Below, in pieces: positions 10,607-18,259 of a stretch of 64,000 nt of DNA. Made by a program: the position numbers and the translations under genes. Source of the stretch: Halarcobacter mediterraneus (lineage in GTDB: Bacteria; Campylobacterota; Campylobacteria; Campylobacterales; Arcobacteraceae); the NCBI RefSeq assembly GCF_004116625.1, contig NZ_NXIE01000001.1, positions 1 to 64,000 of the forward strand, read 5' to 3'. The first letter of the stretch is position 1; every line of letters starts with the position of its first letter. The notes under the pieces were generated by a model, which saw only the letters and a program-made list of their open reading frames with translations, did no database searches and was not told the origin of the DNA.

Positions 10607-11599
10607 ATGATTAATATAGAGAAGAAACCTAAAATTTTAGTTATTGGTGATCTTATGATAGATTCTTATTTAATAGGTTCTTGTGACAGAATAGCTATAG
10701 ATGCACCTGTTCCTGTTGTAGATGTAAAAAAAGAAAAATCTGTTTTAGGTGGAGCTGGAAATGTAATTAGAAATTTAGCTTCTCTTGGTGCAGATGTTAG
10801 TGTTATGTCAGTTGTAGGTGATGATGATAATGCAAAATTAGTAAAACATCTTTTAGATGAAGTAGGCACAAAATCTTTTTTACTTGAACAAAAGGGACGA
10901 AAAACTTCTAAAAAAACAAGAATTCTTGCTGGAACATCACAAATTTTTAGATTTGACCATGAAAGTAAAAATAATATTTCTTTTGAGAATGTGAAAAACC
11001 TATATTCTAAATTAGTAGAAAAAATAAATGCTTTTGATGCAATTTTATTAGCAGATTATGGGAAAGGTGTTTTAACAAAAGATTTTACACAAAAAATTAT
11101 TTCTTATGCTAATAAAAATAATGTAAAAGTTATTGTTGACCCTCATGGAAGTAACTATAGTAAATATGAGGGAGCAACACTAGTTCTTGCTAATATAGAG
11201 GAAGCCCAAAAAATTAGTAATATTGAAATTTCGAATGATGATAAGATTTTAGAAGCTCTAAAACTTATAAAAAGTGAATTAAAAACAGAATATGCGATTA
11301 TAACATTAGCAGAAGAAGGAATTGCAATATTAAATAATGATAAATTATCAGTATTGCCAACAGTTCCTTTAGAGGTTTTTGATATTACAGGTTCTGGGGA
11401 TACTGTATTAGCTTCATTAGGTTTTGCGTTGGCTTTAAATAATAATATTTATGATTCTGTAGAATTTGCAAACTTAGCTACAGGTGTTGTATTAAGAAAA
11501 GCAGGAACTGCAACAGTTTCAATTGAAGAAATACAATCAGATCAAGTATATCTTGATAAAAAACTAATAGAAAAAAATTTAGCTTGTAAAGTAAAATAA
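10607..11599 (+). CDS. rfaE1: D-glycero-beta-D-manno-heptose-7-phosphate kinase (single-domain RfaE/HldE kinase)
   Basis: PfkB-type kinase that phosphorylates heptose 7-phosphate at C1 for ADP-heptose synthesis. The 330 residues cover only the kinase half of the usual ~460-470-residue bifunctional HldE: LVIGDLMIDSYLIGS with DRIAIDAPVPVVDV, LGGAGNVIRNLASLGADV, then VDPHGSNYSKYEGATLVLAN and the catalytic DITGSGDTVLASLGFALAL. It ends shortly after that with no cytidylyltransferase domain. The partner (RfaE2-type) is not in this window. It lies 31 bases after pepA and 17 before a response regulator. Confidence 0.9.
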   Translation: MINIEKKPKILVIGDLMIDSYLIGSCDRIAIDAPVPVVDVKKEKSVLGGAGNVIRNLASLGADVSVMSVVGDDDNAKLVKHLLDEVGTKSFLLEQKGRKTSKKTRILAGTSQIFRFDHESKNNISFENVKNLYSKLVEKINAFDAILLADYGKGVLTKDFTQKIISYANKNNVKVIVDPHGSNYSKYEGATLVLANIEEAQKISNIEISNDDKILEALKLIKSELKTEYAIITLAEEGIAILNNDKLSVLPTVPLEVFDITGSGDTVLASLGFALALNNNIYDSVEFANLATGVVLRKAGTATVSIEEIQSDQVYLDKKLIEKNLACKVK

Positions 11600-11615
11600 A
11601 AATATAGGAAGTGAT

Positions 11616-12296
11616 ATGAAAAGTAATTATTCGGTTTTATATGCAGAAGACGATGAAAATGTAAGAAAGAACTATGTTCTTTATCTTGAAAATTTTTTTG
11701 ATAAAATTTATGAAGCAGATAATGGTTTAGATGCCTTAAACTTATATAAAGATAAAAAACCAGATATATTGCTTTTAGATATTACTATGCCTAAATTAAA
11801 TGGTTTAGAAGTAATCAGAAAAATTAGAGAATTAGATAATACAACACCTATTATTGTATTAAGTGCACATTCTCATAAAGAATATCTTTTTGAAGCAATT
11901 AAATTAAATTTAGTAGATTATTTAATTAAACCAATTAATAGAAATGAGTTTAAAGAAGTAATTGAAAATTCGATAAAAAGATTAGAAGATGAATCTTTAA
12001 ATGAAGATACAAAAGTTGTAATTAATAATAAATGTTATTGGGATTCTAGATCAAGAATTTTATTTTTTAAAGAAAAAATTGTTGATTTAACTAAGAATGA
12101 GAGAATACTTTTTGAGTTAATGTTAAATAAAAAGAATCAAATAGTTAAACCTACTGAAATTTCATCATATGTTTGGAATACAAAAAATGATGTAAATGAT
12201 GCAAGTATTAGAAATTTAGTTAAAAGATTACGAAAAAAACTTCCAGTTGATATCATAGATAGTATTTATGGTAGTGGTTATATTTTAAGTTATTAA
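11616..12296 (+). CDS. OmpR/PhoB-type response regulator, orphan
   Basis: A 226-residue two-component regulator. The receiver domain (about 1-120) has the acidic pocket AEDDENVRKNY, the phospho-acceptor Asp in KPDILLLDITMPKLNG and the conserved Lys in YLIKPINRNEF. The C-terminal winged helix (about 135-226) has LTKNERILFELMLN, NDVNDASIRNLVKRLRKKL and IDSIYGSGYIL. It probably binds tandem DNA repeats as a dimer. No histidine kinase is adjacent; two orphan kinases lie 6 and 12 kb away, but pairing is only a guess. Confidence 0.9.
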   Translation: MKSNYSVLYAEDDENVRKNYVLYLENFFDKIYEADNGLDALNLYKDKKPDILLLDITMPKLNGLEVIRKIRELDNTTPIIVLSAHSHKEYLFEAIKLNLVDYLIKPINRNEFKEVIENSIKRLEDESLNEDTKVVINNKCYWDSRSRILFFKEKIVDLTKNERILFELMLNKKNQIVKPTEISSYVWNTKNDVNDASIRNLVKRLRKKLPVDIIDSIYGSGYILSY

Positions 12297-12357
12297 ATTT
12301 GAGATTAATTTAAAAGAGAGTAATATTCGCTCTCAAATAAAGAAATAAAGGTTATTA

Positions 12358-13461
12358 ATGGGATTAGGAGTAGGAATAGTAGGGCTTCCAAATGTAGGTA
12401 AATCAACAACTTTTAATGCTTTAACAAAAGCACAAAATGCAGAGGCTCAAAATTATCCTTTTTGTACAATTGAACCAAATAAAGCAGTTGTACCAGTACC
12501 AGATAAAAGGTTAGATGAATTAGCAAAAATAGTTGAACCAAATAAAATTCAACATTCTATAATTGATTTTGTGGATATTGCAGGTTTAGTAAGAGGCGCA
12601 AGTAAAGGTGAAGGTTTAGGAAATCAATTTTTATCTAATATTAGAGAAGTAGAAGTTATTTTACATATGGTTAGATGCTTTGATGATGGTAATATTACTC
12701 ACGTAGAAGGTGATGTTAATCCTATCAGAGATATTGAGATTATTGAGACTGAACTTATTTATGCTGATATTACTCAGTGTGAAAAGAAAATTGAAAAACT
12801 GAAAAAACAATCAAAAGGTTCTAAAGAAGCAGCAGCTATGTTAGTAGTAGCAGAAGCTTTATTAAAACACTTAGAAGATCTTCAACCTGTTAAAACTTTT
12901 GAAGATATTGAAAATGATTTATTTCTTCAAATGGATAAAGAATTAAGATTCCTATCAAATAAAGATGTAATCTATGGTGCAAATATGGATGAAGACTCTT
13001 TAATGGAAGGTACAAATGAGTATGTAGATGCTTTAAGAGCACATGCTCAAGAAGTAAATGCAGATGTAATTACTCTTTGTGCTAAGATTGAAGAAGAACT
13101 TGTTGGAATGGATGATGAAGAGGCAAAAGAACTTTTAACTGATTTAGGTGTTGAAGAATCAGGATTAGAACAAATTATTCATAAAGCCTTTGATAAATTA
13201 GGATTACAATCATACTTCACTGCTGGAAAAGTAGAAGTTAGAGCTTGGACTATAAGAAAAGGAACGAAAGCTCCTCAAGCAGCAGCTGTTATTCATAATG
13301 ATTTTGAAAAAGGATTTATTAAAGCAGAAGTTATATCTTATGAAGATTTTGTTGCAAATGGTGGTGAATCTAAATGTAAAGAATTAGGTAAATTAAGACT
13401 TGAAGGGAAAGATTATATTGTACAAGATGGTGATATAATGCATTTTAGATTTAACACATAA
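12358..13461 (+). CDS. ychF: Redox-regulated ATPase / ribosome-binding YchF (OLA1 family)
   Basis: Obg-family P-loop NTPase that prefers ATP and associates with ribosomes. The 367 residues contain G1 GLPNVGKSTTFNAL, the switch region PFCTIEPNKAVV, G3 DFVDIAGLVRGASKGEGLGNQFL, a helical coiled-coil insert (about 130-200), and a TGS domain at the C-terminus (KGTKAPQAAAVIHNDFEKGFIKAEV). The start has AAAGGTTATTA upstream. It is one of the apt/dedA/pepA/ychF neighbours I recall being conserved in Campylobacter. Confidence 0.96.
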   Translation: MGLGVGIVGLPNVGKSTTFNALTKAQNAEAQNYPFCTIEPNKAVVPVPDKRLDELAKIVEPNKIQHSIIDFVDIAGLVRGASKGEGLGNQFLSNIREVEVILHMVRCFDDGNITHVEGDVNPIRDIEIIETELIYADITQCEKKIEKLKKQSKGSKEAAAMLVVAEALLKHLEDLQPVKTFEDIENDLFLQMDKELRFLSNKDVIYGANMDEDSLMEGTNEYVDALRAHAQEVNADVITLCAKIEEELVGMDDEEAKELLTDLGVEESGLEQIIHKAFDKLGLQSYFTAGKVEVRAWTIRKGTKAPQAAAVIHNDFEKGFIKAEVISYEDFVANGGESKCKELGKLRLEGKDYIVQDGDIMHFRFNT

Positions 13462-13505
13462 TTAGCTATAATAAATATAACTTAATTCATAGGAGAGTAA
13501 GTAGT

Positions 13506-14324
13506 ATGAATAATTGTTTAATTGAAAAAATAGAAGCCCTTCCTCCTCTTCCTAAGACAATCTTAGATATTGAAGCGTTTCGACAAAAAAATGAAAAAGA
13601 AGCTTTTGAATTATTACAAATTATTGAAAAAGATGCTTTAATAGTTTCAACTCTATTAAAAGTATCTAACTCTGCTATGTTTGGCTTTAGAAGTAAAGTT
13701 GAGACTGCAAGTAAGGCTATTAATCTTTTAGGTATAAACTTTACTATTTCAATAGCAATTGGTGGTACTGTTCAAAATCTTTTAAAAACTAATCTTTCTA
13801 TATATGGTATAGATAATGATGATTTTATGAGAGCTTCAAATTTAGCTACAACTTTGGCTTCACTTTGGCTTACAAAAGTTTCTTTTGATTTAAAAGAGGA
13901 GTTACTCTTACCTTCATTATTACAAGAAACAGGTAAGTTTGTTCTTGCTGATGTTATTGAAAGTGAGAAAAAAGCAGAGGACTTTAAACAAGAATTAGCT
14001 TCAAATAAAACTATTCCAGAAGTGGAGAAAGAGTTTACTGGAACAACAACTTCTAAAATAACAGCTCAAATTTTCAGACATTGGAAATTAAGTGATAATT
14101 TAACAAATGTAATTGAAAATGTTGATTCTTTAGAAAACTGTAATGATGAATATCGTAAAAAATCAGAAATATTAGATGTAATTAAAACAATCTGTGATGT
14201 TACAGATCCTATGAGTATAGAAAGTATTGAAAAAGGTATATCTAAAGCAAGAAAATATAACTTAGATATAAAAAGTCTTGAATCTGCTATTGAAAAGTTG
14301 GAAGATAGACTTTTAGATGAATAA
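13506..14324 (+). CDS. HDOD-domain signalling protein
   Basis: A 272-residue protein consisting essentially of one HDOD domain, an HD-like fold lacking the catalytic metal ligands and used in signal transduction. Landmarks are IEALPPLPKTILDIEAF at the start, LLQIIEKDALIVSTLLKVSNSAMFGF, VETASKAINLLGI and, later, IFRHWKLSDNLTNVIE in place of the histidine-containing helices. There is no attached GGDEF, EAL or receiver domain. It is preceded by AGGAGAGTAAGTAGT. The ligand and partner are unknown. Confidence 0.88.
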   Translation: MNNCLIEKIEALPPLPKTILDIEAFRQKNEKEAFELLQIIEKDALIVSTLLKVSNSAMFGFRSKVETASKAINLLGINFTISIAIGGTVQNLLKTNLSIYGIDNDDFMRASNLATTLASLWLTKVSFDLKEELLLPSLLQETGKFVLADVIESEKKAEDFKQELASNKTIPEVEKEFTGTTTSKITAQIFRHWKLSDNLTNVIENVDSLENCNDEYRKKSEILDVIKTICDVTDPMSIESIEKGISKARKYNLDIKSLESAIEKLEDRLLDE

Positions 14325-14360
14325 ATTATTTATTCATCAATATCTAATATTTAAAAGTCT
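14307..14360. terminator. Nested inverted repeat between convergent genes
   Basis: An 11-base-arm palindrome (GATGAATAAAT/ATTTATTCATC, 14316-14338) spans the HDOD stop codon. It is enclosed by a second pair, AGACTTTTA at 14307 and TAAAAGTCT at 14352-14360. Sitting between two convergent genes it is best read as a bidirectional transcription stop, though the T-tracts are weak. Confidence 0.4.
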
Positions 14361-16731
14361 ATATATCTTTTTTTGCAACTGCTAAATGAATACTTTCAAT
14401 GGAATTTTCTAGAATATCTTCTTTTTTTCCATGTGTAGCTGTTATAATTAAATCGGGACTTATTTCATCATTTTCAAATTTAATTTTAAGGTTTTCAATA
14501 TACCCAATTACCTCTTCATATTTTTCATTTTCTTTTAATAATATAGTTATTATAGGACCATTTTCTCTATAAGAATTATATTTTGAGTTTATTTTATGAG
14601 CTAGTTTTCTAAAGAATTTATTTGTTTTTATATATCCATACTCTTTATTTAATTTAATTAATGATTTAATATAAAGTTGAATTATTGTTAAATCTTTATC
14701 TCCCATTTCTTCAATATCTTTTTTTAGTTTTTCAATATTTTTTAAATTTGTAACTTTATCATTGTAAATAGGAGCACTTTTTAAATAAATAATAATAAGA
14801 TTAACAAGGTTTTGTTTTATATATTTTTCATTTTCTTTATAAATAGTTTCAAAGATATCTTTATAAACACTTGAATATGTTATTTTTAAGCTATAGTTAT
14901 CTATTAAATCAATAGTTATTTGTTCATATCCTATATCCCGAGGAATATAATCTTCTTTACAAAGACCTATAATATCAATAAAAGTTAAACCATAAAAAAT
15001 ATCATTTGAAATAAAATTTCTAATATATAAATTTAATTCTTCTGCTTGTAAGTTTTCATTTGTAAAAATGTTAGTTATGATATTTGATAATTTTTCATTT
15101 ATTTTATTTCTTGAATTTAGCTTTTCTTGTTTATAGAATTTTTCTAATACTCTTTTTCCTAATTGAATATATTTTTCTATATCTATTTCAATTGATAACT
15201 TAAGACTATCTATCAAGTTTTTTGCATAGTTCTCTAATATTTGATTATTTATACTAAAAAACTCTTTTTCTAAAAAAATATCACTATTTATTGCAGAATA
15301 TTTATAATGTAAAAGTTTTGACTTTTCTATATCTTCATCATTTTCAAAATATGAATAATATAATGAGAGTGTTAAGTATATTTTAGAGTAAGATGTAATT
15401 AAATGAGAAGAAATCATATTTTTCTCAATATATTTAATAAGACTTTCAATTAGTTCTTTAGGTAAGTTAAAATTATTTTTATTAATAAATTTATTTATGA
15501 TTACATCACAAATTTTGATTTTGTAGAATTCATAATAATCATTTTTAAACTTTTCTAAATCTATTAATTTTTGAACTAAATTTAAAAGTACTTTATCCTC
15601 TAAATCATTTGAAAATAAAACAAATGAATGAATAATTTCTAAGTCTAAGTTAGTAAAATTATCTTTTGTAATAAAAGTCTCAATAATTTTATTAGTTTTG
15701 TAATCTTGTTTATTTGTTTTATTATAAATATAGACAAAATTGCTTTCCAATATTATTTTAAAATCATAAATAGATTCAATTTCTCCAATTGTTTCATGTT
15801 CTATTATTTTCTTATATAAACTAAAACTGTTTTCTAGTAATTCTTTTTTTTCTAATTTATCAGGAAATTCTTTTTCTATTTTATAAATTAAAATAGATAA
15901 TAAGTTACTTGCTGAATTTAAAAAAGACAAGTATAATTTATGGTCTTTTTCTTCAAAACTTTTTTTATGTATTAAATAACCATTATATAACTTTTCAAGG
16001 TCAAAGTTAAATTGTTCAATAAGATAAGTTATATCTTTATCTTTTGTATCAATGTATTTTATGTGTGAGAAGTTAAAGAGTAAATCTCCTAGTAAAATAT
16101 TTAAAAGATTGATTTGAGTATCTTTTAATTTTATCGTATATTTTATATTATTAATTGATTCTTGAATAACCTCAGTTATATTTTCAATTATATTTTTTCT
16201 ATGAACATCTATAGAAAGCATAACACATAGCTTTATAATCGTTTTTATAAAGCAAATATATAAATTGAATGTTGTTAAAAATAAGTTTTCATTTTCTTTT
16301 AACTCATTTAGATTGTTTTCAAAGTCTTTAAACCTTTCTTCAAGTTTAGTTAGGTTGTAATTATTATAGCTTATAAAAATCTCATAATTTTTACCAAAAG
16401 ATAAGAGGTTTACAATATTTACAATTTCTTTATAAATAATTGTATTGTTGTCCGATAATAAATGATTAATTTTTTCTTCACTTATTTCTAAAATATAGTT
16501 TCTTAAGTTTATATTCCCCATTAATTCTATTTTGATATCACTAGGAATATCTTGCTCTTTTGTATATAAGTTAATAATATGATTTATTAATGCTCTATAG
16601 TCATCTGTTACATCATAGATATATCCAGCGTCTACTTCAATATCATATTTTTTTATTAGATCTGAAACTTTAGAGTCTTTATTTTCTGCTTCAAAGAAGT
16701 CTGAGTCAATATATTCTTTTATATTAAACAT
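14359..16731 (-). CDS. Large uncharacterised protein with a possible degenerate GGDEF-like C-terminus
   Basis: A 790-residue protein that I do not recognise as a whole. It is rich in Asn, Ile, Lys and Leu, has no signal peptide or membrane helix, and looks largely helical. The last ~110 residues resemble the diguanylate-cyclase fold: YIKSLIKLNKEYGYIKTNKF aligns with the D-x-FK-x-N-x-YGH motif, FFRKLAHKIN with the following helix, and IIITATHGKK-type text with the late beta strand, followed by an AKK end. The GGDEF active-site loop itself is replaced by ENGPIITILL, so it cannot be catalytic. The gene precedes recO's 3' end in the same direction, with recO upstream by 48 bases. Confidence 0.6.
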   Translation of the reverse strand: MFNIKEYIDSDFFEAENKDSKVSDLIKKYDIEVDAGYIYDVTDDYRALINHIINLYTKEQDIPSDIKIELMGNINLRNYILEISEEKINHLLSDNNTIIYKEIVNIVNLLSFGKNYEIFISYNNYNLTKLEERFKDFENNLNELKENENLFLTTFNLYICFIKTIIKLCVMLSIDVHRKNIIENITEVIQESINNIKYTIKLKDTQINLLNILLGDLLFNFSHIKYIDTKDKDITYLIEQFNFDLEKLYNGYLIHKKSFEEKDHKLYLSFLNSASNLLSILIYKIEKEFPDKLEKKELLENSFSLYKKIIEHETIGEIESIYDFKIILESNFVYIYNKTNKQDYKTNKIIETFITKDNFTNLDLEIIHSFVLFSNDLEDKVLLNLVQKLIDLEKFKNDYYEFYKIKICDVIINKFINKNNFNLPKELIESLIKYIEKNMISSHLITSYSKIYLTLSLYYSYFENDEDIEKSKLLHYKYSAINSDIFLEKEFFSINNQILENYAKNLIDSLKLSIEIDIEKYIQLGKRVLEKFYKQEKLNSRNKINEKLSNIITNIFTNENLQAEELNLYIRNFISNDIFYGLTFIDIIGLCKEDYIPRDIGYEQITIDLIDNYSLKITYSSVYKDIFETIYKENEKYIKQNLVNLIIIYLKSAPIYNDKVTNLKNIEKLKKDIEEMGDKDLTIIQLYIKSLIKLNKEYGYIKTNKFFRKLAHKINSKYNSYRENGPIITILLKENEKYEEVIGYIENLKIKFENDEISPDLIITATHGKKEDILENSIESIHLAVAKKDI

Positions 16732-16779
16732 AAAGTAATACCTTTAATTAATTAATAAAATATTATATAGTTTATAAAC

Positions 16780-17397
16780 TTATAAACCTTGCAATAAAAT
16801 ATTCCATAAGTATTCAATTTCTTTATCTTCAAAAAGAATAAGGTTTTTATTTAATAGTAATTCTTTTATTTTTTTTTCTTCAAAGGTTTTACTGTAACTG
16901 CAATAACTATGAGTTGGCATAAAACTTCTAACTAAAGAGTAATGGGAAGTAATAGGTTTTTCACATAGAAAACATTCAAAATCTTGATGTAATCTACCTT
17001 CAAAATCAAGTAATTCTAAATAATTTTTACAAATTGCTCTTTTAGGATTTTGTTTTATCATTTCATGACTTACTTTATCTAAAAGATCAAAATAGAAGTT
17101 ATCTATTGTTTCCACATCTTTTAAATGTGGGTAGAAGAGTTTTATAAATCTTTGCCAACAATATAATTTTTCTGTTTCAAATATCCATTGAAATCCTAAT
17201 TGAATAACATCTTTTAATCTAGGAATAGTACTTTTTAGATTTGATTCTAGTTCAAAATCTATTTTATATCCTACATTTATATTCGAATGTCTAGCCCCAT
17301 AAAACCTATATGCTGTATAAACATGATTAGAACTTAAAATAGTTACTATTAAATCATCATCTTTTACATTTTTTGTATCTAATATATAGCCTTGCAT
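16780..17397 (-). CDS. recO: DNA repair protein RecO, short epsilon-type
   Basis: RecO helps load RecA on SSB-coated DNA in the RecFOR pathway. The 205-residue protein opens MQGYILDTKNVKDDDLIVTILS, the OB-fold start typical of RecO, followed by YRFYGARHS. The later helical part holds a Cys pair, ECFLCEKPI, and a second Cys near YCSYSKTF that may bind zinc as in other RecO proteins. It is shorter than the ~240-residue gammaproteobacterial form but matches what I know from Campylobacterota. The start has AGAGAAAATG context. Confidence 0.8.
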   Translation of the reverse strand: MQGYILDTKNVKDDDLIVTILSSNHVYTAYRFYGARHSNINVGYKIDFELESNLKSTIPRLKDVIQLGFQWIFETEKLYCWQRFIKLFYPHLKDVETIDNFYFDLLDKVSHEMIKQNPKRAICKNYLELLDFEGRLHQDFECFLCEKPITSHYSLVRSFMPTHSYCSYSKTFEEKKIKELLLNKNLILFEDKEIEYLWNILLQGL

Positions 17398-17510
17398 TTT
17401 CTCTTTTTTCTATAAAATATAGAAAAAATTATAGCAAATATTAAATAGATATTTGCTTCAAATATTTATTATGATAAAATAAATAAATTTAAAAAAATAA
17501 AGGGATATTG

Positions 17511-17825
17511 ATGGATTTTAATAACGTTAGTATTGCTAAAGAAGCAAATATTTTATTTGATGGGAATATTACAAGTAGAAGTATTACCTTTGAAGATGGA
17601 AGCAAGAAAACTTTAGGAATTATGTTGCCAGGAGAATATGAATTAAACACAGTAAATAAAGCAATTATTGATATTAACTCAGGTGTTTTAGAGGTTATGT
17701 TACCTGCGGAAGATTGGGTTAAGTATGTAGCTCCTGCTACAATAGAAATTTCTCAAAATTCTAAATATAAATTAAGAGTAACTTCTTTAGTAGATTATTG
17801 TTGTTCTTTTGAAAGAGTATCGTAA
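17511..17825 (+). CDS. ppnP: Pyrimidine/purine nucleoside phosphorylase (PpnP/YaiE, cupin)
   Basis: Small cupin enzyme (formerly DUF1255) that cleaves nucleosides with phosphate. The 104 residues show GNITSRSITFEDGSKKTLGIMLPGEYEL, then LEVMLPAEDWVKY and FKLRVTSLVDYCCSF-like ending (here YKLRVTSLVDYCCSF), which are the family landmarks. I prefer the ATG at 17511 over the TTG three bases earlier because AAAGGG is better spaced from it. It is a lone gene between the divergent recO and a convergent zinc-ribbon gene. Confidence 0.9.
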   Translation: MDFNNVSIAKEANILFDGNITSRSITFEDGSKKTLGIMLPGEYELNTVNKAIIDINSGVLEVMLPAEDWVKYVAPATIEISQNSKYKLRVTSLVDYCCSFERVS

Positions 17826-17837
17826 CAGATACTCTTT
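17812..17837 (+). terminator. Hairpin terminator after ppnP
   Basis: AAAGAGTATC (17812-17821) pairs perfectly with GATACTCTTT (17828-17837) around a six-base loop that contains the ppnP stop codon. It is followed by TAAG only, so the T-tract lies inside the stem. Placed between convergent genes, it could work in both directions. Confidence 0.55.
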
Positions 17838-18190
17838 TAAGATACTTCTTCTTCCCATAAAATAGATACACCATATTCTTCATGGGGTATTATATATTTA
17901 AAATATTCACTTGATCCTTTTTTTCCATGAAGTCTTATTGTTGTTTGTCCTTCTTGTAAAAGTTTTTTCATTTCATATTCTGAAAAGCTTCGTTTATTCC
18001 ATCTTAAAAAAGCATTTGAGTAAACTCTAAATCTACAAGTAGAATCTGCTGTAAAAACATACTGTTCACTTTCATCATACTCTTTTTTTGCATTTTCACA
18101 AGTATATAATTTAATATTTTTCCCTTTTACATTTATTTTTTGGGAAATTACATTACTATTACAGTAAGGGCATTTACCTAAAATTGACAT
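17837..18190 (-). CDS. Stand-alone zinc-ribbon protein resembling the topoisomerase C-terminal repeat
   Basis: A 117-residue protein. It opens with MSILGKCPYCNSNVISQK, a CxxC zinc ribbon, with a second Cys in LYTCENA and a third in STCRFRVYSNAFLRWNKRSFSEYEMKKLL. The pattern CPxC-...-C-N...-C-x-F-...-E-...-LL-G-T...-L.GKKGS..F is what is seen in the C-terminal zinc repeats of bacterial topoisomerases III and in related toprim-linked domains. Here it stands alone with no topoisomerase core. Its role is unknown; nucleic-acid binding is the natural guess. It precedes a histidine kinase gene in the same direction. Confidence 0.6.
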   Translation of the reverse strand: MSILGKCPYCNSNVISQKINVKGKNIKLYTCENAKKEYDESEQYVFTADSTCRFRVYSNAFLRWNKRSFSEYEMKKLLQEGQTTIRLHGKKGSSEYFKYIIPHEEYGVSILWEEEVS

Positions 18191-18259
18191 AAAAAACCTT
18201 TTTTTATTTATTATATACGATAAATAAAAAATTCATTTAAAATATTTCAAAATGCAATA

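Noticed and set aside
12297-12350. Inverted repeats (TTTGAGA/TCTCAAA and GAGAG/CTCTC) between the response regulator and ychF
   Set aside because: Short competing stems with no T-tract; not convincing as a terminator or operator.
14316-14338. A further ATGAAT...ATTCAT palindrome, possible extra TetR operator
   Set aside because: The half-sites are nine bases apart, it spans a stop codon between convergent genes, and an outer inverted repeat makes it look like a terminator.
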